Assembly (NCBI RefSeq): GCF_000142905.1
Contig: NW_013657668.1
Coordinates: forward strand, 48,492-112,491
Origin: Thecamonas trahens ATCC 50062
Lineage: Eukaryota > Apusozoa > Apusomonadida > Apusomonadidae
Length of the DNA stretch: 64,000 nt
Direction: 5' to 3'
Shown here: piece by piece, positions 1-10,600 of the stretch
Layout: each line of letters starts with the position of its first letter
Numbering within the stretch: position 1 is the stretch's first letter
The notes under the pieces: generated by a model
What the model was told of the DNA's origin: nothing
Seen by the model: only the letters and a program-made list of their open reading frames with translations
Database searches by the model: none
Program-made: the position numbers and the translations under genes

Positions 1-124
1 GGGGGGGGGCACGTACGATGAACAGGCAGTTGAGGGTGTTGAGGGTGGACACAAGGCGGCGGTGCTTGTCTGTGGAGTATGGGAGGACAGGAGAGACCAG
101 AGAGACAGCCATAGACACAACCAA

Positions 125-144
125 GCACACACACACAGGCACCG

Positions 145-186
<42 letters not shown>

Positions 187-291
187 CATGCACACACACA
201 CACACACATAGAGTAAGTACCTCCCAATACAGTATCGCCCCTACCCCCCCCCTTCCCCCTCCCCCCCCCCTCCCCCTCCCCCCCCTCCACT
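125..291. repeat. (CA)n microsatellite followed by a C-rich tract
   Basis: An interrupted CA dinucleotide run spans about 125-209 and is followed by long C runs with single T interruptions at about 244-291. No gene is seen in bases 1-378. The open frames here only read the dinucleotide repeat as Thr-His. Confidence 0.9.
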
Positions 292-378
292 TGACACATC
301 ATCTGCTCTCTGTTGAACACTTTGTTGGATGAGGCCTCTCCTCACCGGACATTATCTCCACGGACGCGCGCTGATTGC

Positions 379-1140
379 TCAGATGGCACCGTACGAGCCG
401 TTGGTTGATGGTGACTTGGGCATGAGGTGCCCGTACTTGGCATTCATCTGCTCCCGCCGTGCGTTGGTCCGAGGCGTTGCCGAAGTTGACTTCTCCATGT
501 CGTCCACCCAGCGCTCGTAGTCGTCCAGCAGACTCTGTGTCTTGCGCTTCGACCGCGCCCGGCACTTGCAGTACACACAGCAGCAGAGTGCAGAGAGGAT
601 GAGGAACAGCAGGCCTGCCCCGCCCACCAGCAGCCACTTGTCCGCCACAAAGCAGAAGCTCTTGCGCCAGTCGTCGCACGTGCCGTGATCCGGACCCAGG
701 AACGATCCCTTGGAGCAGCTCTTGGTCGACTGGCACCAGCCGCACGACGAATGCGCCTTGCACGCCGTGCAGGACGTCCGCTCCGAGCAATTGAACGCTT
801 GCGACCCAAGCCTCCCGCTCTCACTCGCCAGCATCACCTCGGCCACCACGTTTCCGTTCTTGCCGTCGTCGTCCTCCGTTGCTCGCACCTCGGCCGCACC
901 CGCGCCAAACACCACCGGCTTGACCTGGACCTTGTCCGCCCACAACTCTGGGCCAACCTCACCAAGGTCTCTTCCGCGTTGACCACCATCCTCACCCGCC
1001 ACTGCCACCGCCATCACAGCCGTCAGAAGCATGGTGGCGAGCAGCAGGTCGAGCCACAACCGCCCAGCCAGACGACGACCACCGACCAGACCAGTCCGAC
1101 CACGACGGGCACCACACCCACCACCATACAACGACCACAT
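379..1140 (-). CDS. PTTG1IP-like single-pass membrane protein with PSI domain
   Basis: Predicted type I membrane protein of about 253 residues. From the ATG at 1140 there is a basic N-terminus and a hydrophobic signal sequence (LLLATMLLTAVMAVAVAG). A cysteine-rich PSI-like module follows (NCSERTSCTACKAHSSCGWC and further cysteines), then one transmembrane helix (WLLVGGAGLLFLILSALCCC). The cytosolic tail contains a basic stretch and TNARREQMNAKYGHL. That tail resembles the C-terminal segment of pituitary tumour-transforming gene 1 interacting protein, which also has a PSI domain, one helix and a charged tail. In that family the protein is a surface/trafficking factor; the role here is inferred. 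An alternative ATG lies at 1167. Longer extensions run into the poly-C tract and are unlikely to be coding. Confidence 0.7.
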   Translation of the reverse strand: MWSLYGGGCGARRGRTGLVGGRRLAGRLWLDLLLATMLLTAVMAVAVAGEDGGQRGRDLGEVGPELWADKVQVKPVVFGAGAAEVRATEDDDGKNGNVVAEVMLASESGRLGSQAFNCSERTSCTACKAHSSCGWCQSTKSCSKGSFLGPDHGTCDDWRKSFCFVADKWLLVGGAGLLFLILSALCCCVYCKCRARSKRKTQSLLDDYERWVDDMEKSTSATPRTNARREQMNAKYGHLMPKSPSTNGSYGAI

Positions 1141-1215
1141 GTGGCCACTTGCTCTCCCTTGTTGCATGCGCTTATCCACAACTACAATCTTCGAGTTGGC
1201 TGTATCGCTCTGTAA

Positions 1216-1238
1216 CCCCCCCCCCCCCCCCCCCCCCC
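1216..1238. repeat. Poly-C homopolymer (23 C)
   Basis: An uninterrupted C run lies about 75 bp upstream of the PTTG1IP-like start, so it reads as poly-G on that gene's sense strand. It is one of many similar tracts in introns and intergenic DNA here. Confidence 0.95.
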
Positions 1239-1374
1239 ACCCCCAACCCGCCAACCTCACCCTTCAACCAATGTCGACCACGTGACATGCCACAGCCACT
1301 CGGCCACTCGGCCACCACCGGCAAACCGACCCATGGCCTCCGCTCAACAGCACATCAACTTGTTCACTTCACGT

Positions 1375-4300
1375 CTATCGCTTGCCCTTGCTCTTGCTCT
1401 TGCCGCGAGTAAACGCCGCCTCGGTCTCGCGCGCCATCGAGGAGATGACTCGGCCGTGGCCGGCGCCATCGGTGGCGGTGCCGATGTCATGGCCGACTTC
1501 GGTGAGGATAAAGGCACGAACGACGTCGCCGTAGTACACACCGGTGGCACGGACTGCCACGTCGTAGCGAGTAAAGTGGCCCATTGCGTGCGCCTTGCGT
1601 GCGTCGAGAGGAAGCCCCAGCGGCGACGGGAGCTCGGCGAGCACGTCGCGGAGCGCGTCAGGGGCAATCGGTTGCTCCAGGTCGCCGCCGGCCTCGTCGA
1701 GGAACGCCATCCGGAAGCCGTGCAGCGTCTCACGGCGGTTGTACAGCTGCACAAACCGCGTTGCCTCGCCGTAAGCTGCAAAAGCAATCGAGGTAAAGAC
1801 GTGGATGCCGCCCATGAACACTGCCACCCAGTAGATGGCAAACAGTGCCACCGCCGCCCCATCGCCCTTGAGCTGGCTCTCCACGAGGAAGCCCCACGTA
1901 TCGCCGGTAAAGACCCGCATAAACTGAAGCAGCGCCTGCCCAAGCGACCGGAACTCCTGGTTGTCATCGAGCCCGCGCGAGAGCGAGTGCGAGCCAAAGC
2001 CTTCCATCGCCATAAACGCAAACGGCAGGGTCATCGCCACCACGCCCGCGAGCGCAAGCACGAGCGGAACCAGCGCACGCGTCGCCACGTGGAACAGCGC
2101 CTGCATTGCCCCCGTCCGTGCCACAAGCCGCACCGTACGCAGCAGCCGGAACATCCGGAAGACAGACAGCGCCGTCGCCTCACCCTCGGCCGCCTCGAGA
2201 ACAAGGCCCACAACAGAGAGGACAAGGACGCCAAAGTCAAACGTGTTCCACGACAACGGCCAAAAGTACTGCCACCCGAGTCCCACAATCTTGAGCAGCG
2301 CCTCCAGTGCGTAGAGGGCCACAAACACCGCATTGACCACAAGCAGGTGCGTGTCCCACTCGTCGGTCTGGCCCTCGTGCCGGAGCGCAAGGTACGCCGT
2401 GTTGATCACAATAATCACCGCAATCAAAATCTCAAACGCGTCCGACGTCACCATCCGGAACACCGGCGTCCGGCACGACGCGCCCGCCGGCGGCGCCTCG
2501 TACTCCTCGCTCAGCTCGGTCGAGATCTCCGTCACAAACACGCCCAGCCGCGCATCCACCACCGACGAACGCTCGTACACAGAGCCGCCCATCTCGCGTG
2601 CTACGTCCACAAATGTGTCCACAACAGCAGCCAAGAACAGCGGCGCTACAAACCAGAGCTGCACCACAATGTAAGCCACAAAGAACAGCGCGTTGGCCCG
2701 CGACGCCTCAAACTGCGCCGCAGTGTTGATCTCTTGCGGCGCGTCAATGCCCGCATACAGCACCGGCGTCCAGTCCGTCAGCGCCGTCAGGTGCAGCATC
2801 GCGTACAGTGCCTGCCCAAAGTCGTCAAAGTTGACCGCAGGCGTCACCCACACCCGCGCCTCGTTCGGCCCCATCAGCCCCTTGCACGTCTCCACGCTCG
2901 TCCGCGTAGCGTCTGAGCACTGCCCGAAACGACCCTGGAACAGCTGCAAGCCCATGAGCGCAAACGCAAAGAAGAACATGATAAACACCGCAAACGGACC
3001 CGCAAGCCGCGGAACGCCCACCTGCGCCGCACGAACCATCACTCGCACGGGACGGAGACGCGAGAGTACACGCACCAGCCGCAGGAACCGCAGCCCGCGC
3101 AAGAATCGCAGCCCGCCCACGAGCCCCAGCCCGCATCCGGCCAGCGCCACAACGTCCAGCCACGCGCTCGCGTCGCGTAGCAGCGCCGTCCGGTACGTCG
3201 CAACGCGCACCGCCGCCTCCAGCGCAAACAGCACAAAGACAACAATGTCAAGCACACGCAGCACGTCGCCCTCACTCCCGGGCTCGTCCCAGAACAGATA
3301 CACGCACGCAGCAACAATGAGCACGTCCACAACCATCTCGTACCCCTGCGAGGCTACCAGCCACGCCCCGGATGCCACGCCCTCTGGCTTGGTCTTGGCC
3401 AGGTGAACCGGGACACCCACATGCCCGTCAGACCGCGGCACTGTCACCAACTCGTACAACCACCGTCCAGCCGCACCGCAGACCCCGCTGCCGCCGCCAA
3501 CCTCGTCTGACGAGTACCCGAGCGCCGCCGTCCGCGTACCGTACTCGGAAAGCGATGAGAGCGACGAGAGCGACGACGACGACGAGGACTCGCGCTTCGC
3601 CGACTTGCGCCGCTTCTTCTTGCCGCCGCCTCGCTTCCGCGACGCCTCCTCCTGCTCCTCAGAGTACGAGTCCAGCTCGGACGAGTCAGCCACATACGAG
3701 TACGACTCGCTGGCGGTGCTTGTGTCACGCGCATCAGCCTCGGCCTCAGCTTGCGCACCCACAGGGTCCCAGTTGGAAAGAATGACAACAGCAAAGAGGT
3801 TGACAACGAGTAGCTTGCCAAACACAAACACAACAATGCAGAACGGCGCCCCGTACCACGGCTCCACCTCCATCGTGTCGTACAGCGTCGTCGCAAAGCC
3901 CTTGCCGCTCATGAGCACGAAAACGCTCACCAGCGACGAAAACACAGAGTCAAAGTTGGTCCGCGGAACGTCGGTCTCATCAAACCGCATCTCGTCCTGG
4001 AACAGCTGCTTGCCGATGAGCGCAAAGACGAGCGCAAACAGCGATGTGAGCACAACAAGGAACAGCGTGTTCGGCACAGACTTGTATGCACAGTGCAGCG
4101 TTGTCCGCACGTACGTCATCCACCTGCTCTCAGCAAAACAACAACAACAGCACACGGTTGGCATCAGGTAAGTGGTGGTGGTAGGTGGGGGGGGGGGGGG
4201 GGGGGGACACGGAAGGATGAAGGGATACAAAGAGCCGACAGATGCATCGTTGTAGCGCGCGACCACGTCGGCCCCGCCGCTGCCACACCTGCGCTCTTGC

Positions 4301-6093
4301 GAGCGGAGGGGCTGCGGCAGGCGCAGTGGCGCCCGCGTTGATATCCCAGTTGCTACATGTCAAAGTCGACGGAAAACGACAGTAACGAGCATGAACTGGT
4401 TGGGGGAAGAAAGGTGACAGGGAAAGGGGAGAGAGGGCAAGCACACAGTCACGTACCGGGCCGTCCGGGCCAGCCTGAAAATCCGCGCCACTCTAAGTGC
4501 ACGGAAGACAGAGATCGAAGTTGTCGATGCAAAGAGGAGCTCAATGACCGACGCCAGAACAACAAGAGCATCAAAGATGTTGAACCGGTCACGGAGGTAA
4601 CCCTTGACACCCATGGCGGCGAGCTTGACAAAAAACTCGAGGATAAAGGCACCAATGAAAATGGCGTTGGCGAGGTCGAGCTTGTCACGGTTCGACTCGC
4701 TCATCGACGCGTGCTCGAGCGCCATGACCACGACGTTGGCAAGGACAAGCGCACCAATCACGACAGAAAAAGCCACAGAATCGGTCATCCGCCGAAGCGC
4801 AGAAACAAACCCGGGCTTGTTGCTCAGGTACTCGGCCTTGAGCTTGTGCTGCGGAACCGAGAAAAAGTTGAACGCCTCGCGGTGCCGAAACTGGAACGCC
4901 CCAATCGGGTGCTCCCACCACCGCGGCGCCTCGCCGACCCCATGCGCCGGCTTGTATCGCCGCACAACCTCGGCCTTGGCCTCCGCCTGGGACGGCTCCG
5001 AGTAGAGTGTCATGTACGAGCTCGTCGACGACGCCGAGCTCGACGCCTCCTGCTCCTCCGAGTAATCAGGCTCAGAATCGTACTCGTACTCGCCGTATCC
5101 AGACTCGTAGTCGTTGTCGTCGTCGTCCGATCCGGACCCCCCACGGTGCGCCCCATGGTGGTGCCGCGTCCGGATCATGGCCGCCAGCGTCCGCGCATGG
5201 GCAATGGCCGACTCGAGCGCCTCGTCCTGCGCCCGTGCCTCGGCCTCAATGTCCACGTAGTGGTCAAACAGAGCGGCGAGCATGAAGTTGATGGCAAAGA
5301 GCGAGGAGAAGAGAACAAACGGCAGGAAGAGGACAACAGCCCAGGCAGACCACGAGTCCATGACGAAGAACAGGAGCTCGGCCCATTCATCGCCGGAGAA
5401 GACCCGGAACGCCGCAAGCGAAGCAAATCCAAAGTGGTCGAACGAGGTAAACCCGCGATCCGGGTTACGCTCTTCGCCCAGCTTGACGCACGAGACCGGG
5501 TTAAACGCTGACACCGTCGGACACTGCAGCCCGTGGCTCGGGTCGCGCGAGCACCGCACGTCCTCATCCACGATCCCAAAGCCGACGCAGTGCTGCCGAA
5601 GATTGCCCGACCACAGATTGGTCCCGTAAATTGCAAAGAACACCATCACAAATCCGATGAGCACAAGGACACGAGCAAACGTAGGGACCGCCGATAGGAA
5701 CGTCTCGATGAGCACACGCAGGCCGCGCACATGCCGTAGAGTCCGCAACGTCCGCAGCACCCGAAGCCCACGGATAGCCGTCGCGTTCTTGACTCCAGGC
5801 ACAAGCGTGAGCCATCCAACTACAACCACCACAAAGTCGAGCCAGTTCCACCCGTCCCGAAAGTACGCCGTCTTGTGCCGCCACACGCCTGACGCAGTGA
5901 TCTTGAGCATCATCTCGATCGTGTACACCACAGAGAACCCAATCTCCAGCGCCTCAAATGTCGACTCTGAGAACCGCGACTCGAGAATGAGAATGACCAC
6001 ATTCGCCACAATCACAGACAGCACTGCGCGCTCAAACCACAGATTGTCCACAATCCGGATGCATGTGTACCGCAGCCAGTTGGACGGCTTCAT
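1375..6093 (-). CDS. Four-domain voltage-gated cation channel, alpha subunit
   Basis: Two exons: 6093-4457 and 4123-1375. The intron 4124-4456 has donor GTACGTG and acceptor GAGAGCAG and keeps the frame (CG|G, Arg), giving 1461 residues. There are four repeats of six transmembrane helices, each with an arginine-rich S4 (for example RGLRVLRTLRTLRHVRGLR in DI and RLLRTVRLVAR in DIV). The intron cuts DII just after S4. Pore loops read SGDEW (DI), MSGKGF (DII), ALTDW (DIII) and TGDTW (DIV). The filter ring at the position two before the Trp/Phe is therefore Asp, Lys, Thr, Asp, not EEEE (CaV) or DEKA (NaV). The I-II and II-III loops are acidic and serine-rich. The tail ends in a Lys/Ser cluster. 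It belongs to the CaV/NaV/NALCN/Cch1 superfamily; ion selectivity cannot be read safely. The TTG one codon upstream of 6093 is not used as start. Confidence 0.92.
4187..4206. repeat. Poly-G tract in the channel intron
   Basis: Twenty G on the plus strand (poly-C on the transcript) lie inside the channel intron 4124-4456. An open frame that runs across it on the minus strand is intronic. Confidence 0.9.
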
Positions 6094-7647
6094 CAACCCG
6101 CATGCCCGCGACTCGTACCGCTACACACCTCGCCAAGCCACAATCACTTTCATGTGAGAGAACCGCCCGAGCTGGGTATCATGGTCGCACGAAAAAAAAA
6201 CCCCACACCCTCACATCCTCCATTCACAGAACCAAAACTGAGCGCTACGCCAGCTCGCGCAGTCAGCCCGCAGCCCCCCGCTCGCCAGTCTATGGCCGCC
6301 TTCTGCCCCCTCCTCACATTTGCTCCATCCCCCCTTTCCAAACCAGACTACGCCCCATGCCTTGCCCCCCATATTCTCACTACAACGTACCTTGTCGCGA
6401 CCTACGTAGGCCGTGAACTCCCCTGGCATGGCAGTGCGGCTCGCCGGGGGTCAAGTGTTGGTAGAGCCCTGTTGATGTCGGTCGATGAATAGACTGCCTG
6501 GTTTTCTTGTGTGGCAATTGTTCGACGGCGCTGCCCGCAGTCCCACCCCCTGCTCCATCCCGCGCACATCGTTTTCGTCTCTTGCTGGCAATCTGGATTT
6601 TGGAATTGTACTCGATGCGGATTGTCTACCATCATCATGTGATAGGGGTAATCGGCAAAGGTTGATGCTGTGAACTCGGTACGATCGGATTGGGTTGTCT
6701 GGGGCTGGCCATGACCCCAAGAGCTGACCTCACGCCGCCCTATGTGCTCCGCGGCACCGACGCTGGAACGAAATTGAGGCACATCGTACCCCAGCGCCAA
6801 CTCGCCAGGACGCCGTCATCGCTTTGCTCCTATGACCCGCGATATCATGGCGGTGTCGAATGTACGCTTCGAATCATGAGTCCATGCACAGGAGGTGGAC
6901 ACACCGAGTCCGCTCCTCGCCGCGGACGCGTACGGTGTGATCGTGGCGGCGCGAACTGCACTCGTCCGCTTTGCTTCAGGCGTATTTCTGGCGCAAGCGT
7001 GTGCTCATTGACGGTGGTGCTCCTGCGGCGCACGATGCCCTCGACGCTCCGCCGCACTGCGATGGTCGCGAATAGCCCCGCCACGTGTAAAACGACTTCC
7101 GACAAGCAAGCGTCGCGTTCAGAAGTACACGATGGTCATCATATGCTATGCTACTCTGTGATGTGTGTGGGAAGGGGACGCGCCTTTCAGGGCCTGAAAC
7201 CCGAGTGGTGTCAAAAATATTGGAGAAGAGCAAGCGGTCCGCAAACGTCCACGTGGTCACCCCAACAGCCAACATGGTCGAGCGCAAACCTGCGCTCTGC
7301 AGGTTCACTATGTGCCAACGCTCATGACCTATGTGTTCTCACATTGTTGCTTTTCCGCTGGTCACAATCGTGCCGGCTGTAGGCAATTAAGCTCCACCAC
7401 CAAGCTGGCGACCAGTGCTTGATGCGGGTCCGTGGACCAGCGGCTATCGTCTCGACTCCACTTATTGGCCAATAGCCTGGAAGCCACACACTCGTCAAAC
7501 CTCCCCCACGTCCTCTTCACGTACATCCCCACGAACCGAGAGGGTAGCTTGCACGTACCAACACCTATACCTCCAACTCTCCAACTCTCCTGGTCCAGCA
7601 CCTACTTTTGCTGCCCACCTTCCACCACCTCCACCACCACTGCGTCC
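6094..7647. other. Gene-poor intergenic island between divergent genes
   Basis: About 1.55 kb separates the start of the cation channel (minus) from the start of the FG-GAP membrane protein (plus). It is visibly less GC-biased than the genes and lacks the usual long homopolymers. Open frames of up to 230 codons occur, but they have no recognisable domain, an odd Arg/Ser/Cys/Thr-rich composition and no coding-like codon pattern. No tRNA, snRNA or repeat family was recognised. It must hold both divergent promoters. Confidence 0.6.
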
Positions 7648-10600
7648 ATGTTTCCACTCGTCGGAGTCTGTGGCACTCGTTTGTCACTGCTGGCGTTGAT
7701 GCTAGCAGCCGTGACGACAGCCTATCCATATGCAGAGGTCATGAACTACGCCCCGACGGACACTACAGATGCGTTTGATCCCTCGAGCCTATATGACACG
7801 CGGTCCTTCCATGTCACAGGAAACCATTATATCACAGACCGGCTTGGCCTCGCCACTGACATCACCGCAGATGGCTCAATCGTTGTCATTGGTGGACCGG
7901 GCACAGAGGACGCCGTTAACCAGAAAGGCGCCGTTCGCATCATGTACCGCCAGTCCGACTTGAGCTATACGTTGCACAAGATGCTCTGGCATCCGCAGGT
8001 GAGCTTGTCTGTGGCCGTAGACGCCAACTTTGGCGCATCGGTCTCGATCACGCCGGACGGGACCACCCTTGCCGTGGCCCACTTTTTCGGTCAGCGGCGC
8101 GCAACCTGGCCGGCTACGGCTGACCAAGTCTTTATCTACTATCGCGATGCCGGAGGCGCCGACAACTGGGGCCTGGTGGCGACGGGAACAACGTCATCCG
8201 TGGTTGGGCTCAAGACACTCGGCACCACGGTCTTGCTCCGTGACGACGGCCAGGTCGCGTTTGCCACAGTGCCGTCGACCGCGACGCCATCGCCGCCAGC
8301 GCCGGCAGGCACAGATGGAATGGCCTTTGGTGGTATCGACGTGTTTGGCCGGGACCACACCGGAGCCGACGCATGGGGACGTATCGCGACGCTGCTGCCG
8401 GGGACCGTTACCAGCGGAGACCCGAATCACTTTGGAACCATCATGGCATCAGTGGGCAACTGGCTCTTCACCAGTTGGCAGCTCAAGGCTGGGCTGATTC
8501 CTTTGGCTGAACATGTCCTGTCGATCTACCATGCTGCTGACGGCATATCGTACACCGAGGTCAGCCGCTTTACGGGCGCCGATCTTGGAGGAACGGGCAC
8601 ATTGATCCTCCCTGTCTCCTTCGCCGCTGTGGATGACCTCCTGGTTGTGTCCTGCACGATGATATCGTCGAACGCCCACGGCGGGCTTGTATTTTTGCGC
8701 AAGGATGTGTCTGACAACTGGAGCTCTATCCAAGTTGAGGCCAACCCCAATGCTGTGACTACCTACGAATTCGGGCAAGCTGTAGCGCTCTCTCGAGATC
8801 CACACTCGAACGTGTTCATGGTGGTAACGGACGGCGGGACGTCAAGTGAGATTGAGATTTTCACCGACAAGGTCACGCCATACGTCTTTGCACACGAGGC
8901 CACCGTGTCTGCGCCCGGCACACCTCCGCTGCTCACCAATCCTGGAACTACGGTCGTGGACTACGGCCAAGCGATCTCGGCGTCGTCCAACACCATCGTT
9001 GTGGGGCGGCCCACTGTGGGTCAGGGGGGTTCATTGCGTTCCGGACCTGCCTCTCGAACAACATGGCTCATCCGGGATGCGTTTGCGTGTCCAAGTGGAC
9101 TGGGCCGACATGCAACGAGAAGATCCGGCCGCCGACGGTGGTGGCCGGCGAGGTCATCGACGACAACGACAAGGACGTGATTGTGTCGCCGGGTGACACG
9201 ATTGTGCTGTACTTTGCGTTTACGTCCAACGGCGGCGGGTTTGGCAGCTCTGTGCTGAGCCGGGCCGATGTGGATGGACTGTTGGAGTTTGTGCCGCCGC
9301 TTGCCGGACCGGACGGCGACTACACGGGTAGGTGGATGGATCCCGGGGTGTACAGCGTGCTCAACATCTCGATTGTTGCGACAGGAGCAAGCGACGATGT
9401 GGTGGGCCCAAGGCCGAGGAGCTGGCGGTGCGTGTGATCGGGACGTCGTTCCTGGCGGGCAATGGGACGTCGTTCCCACCGGATCCGAACGTGGTGTTTG
9501 ACAACTTTGTGGGCTCGTGGGGCACGGGCGCTGGAGTGCTTCCCGGCGAGTACCCAAGGCCGCAGCTGGAGGGCGTGTCGCCGTCGGTCTGTTCGCTTGC
9601 GGGCTGCACGATCACGCTGTACGGGAGCCAGTTTGTACCCGGATGCAGCGTGGGCATCGGCGACGAGCACTACGAGTTTGTCAGCCCGCGGCTGACGTAT
9701 CACAACAGCAGCATGATGACTGTGGTGACGCCGTCGTACACCAGTGAGGGCTACCGGACGATCAATGTGACGAACTTGCGGAGTGAGGCGTCTGTGCTGG
9801 AGCGGACAATGTTTTTCACAGACGACTGTCCACAGCCCGGACAGTTTGGACGCGGGACGGCGTGTCGGACGTGTCCGACGGGCGCGTACTGCCCGGGCGG
9901 GTTCCGGATGTGGCCACTGCCTGGATACTGGAACCCGAACGAGAACGTCGGGTGGGTGGAGCGATGCCCGGAGCCCTCGACGGCACGATGCCTCGGCGGG
10001 GCGACGTCGGCGTGTGCAGCCGGATACACCGGCGATTTTTGCGCTGCTTGCGAGAGCGGGTACTTTAAGCGTGGCGGCGAGTGCGTATCCTGCGGTGCGG
10101 ATACCAAGGGCATCTTTGCAGGTCTACTGTTAACGAACGCGGTCTTCTACGGCGCGTTCATTCTTGCCGCGCTTGTGGTGAAGGACCGGACACTGTCGAC
10201 GTTGTCACGGGTGATCATCACGGTGCAGATGATTCGGGGAGTGGCCAAGATGAACGTGTCGCGGCTCTCACCCGAGCTGCGGACGCTGTACTCGTACTTT
10301 GCGCTCGTCACGATGGATGCCGAGTTTGTACGACCGGGATGTGTGGTCTCGTCTGTGTTTCCGGTGCTGTTCTGGGCCAACGCAGCGCTACTCGGGACGA
10401 CCGTGGCTGCGGCTGTGCTGTTCATTGCGCTGGCCAAGTCTGTGACGCACTCGCACCGGTTCTACCGCAACCGAGTGGCACGAACGCTTGTGATTCTGCT
10501 GGCGATGATGTACCTCTCGCTGTCGACGTACATTCTGCGTGGTGGGTACTGCCTACCCGGGCGGGACGATCGGATGCGACTTGTGGCAGAGCCGTCGACG

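Noticed and set aside
18-332. Thr-His repeat frame over the CA microsatellite
   Set aside because: Dinucleotide repeat translation only.
1282-2916. 544-codon open frame on the plus strand
   Set aside because: Antisense to the channel domains III-IV. His/Arg/Gln-rich noise caused by GC-rich third positions.
4360-4456. Continuation of the first channel exon to a stop at 4360
   Set aside because: It reads through the GTACGTG donor into the intron. Joining to 4123 restores the S4-S5 linker and frame exactly.
6800-7200. Possible tRNA or snRNA (TTCGAATC-like and TGATG/CTGA-like strings)
   Set aside because: No matching stems or full A and B boxes could be found around them.
6690-7382. 230-codon frame in the gene-poor island
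   Set aside because: No domain, odd Arg/Ser/Cys composition, no coding-like codon bias and no upstream leader.
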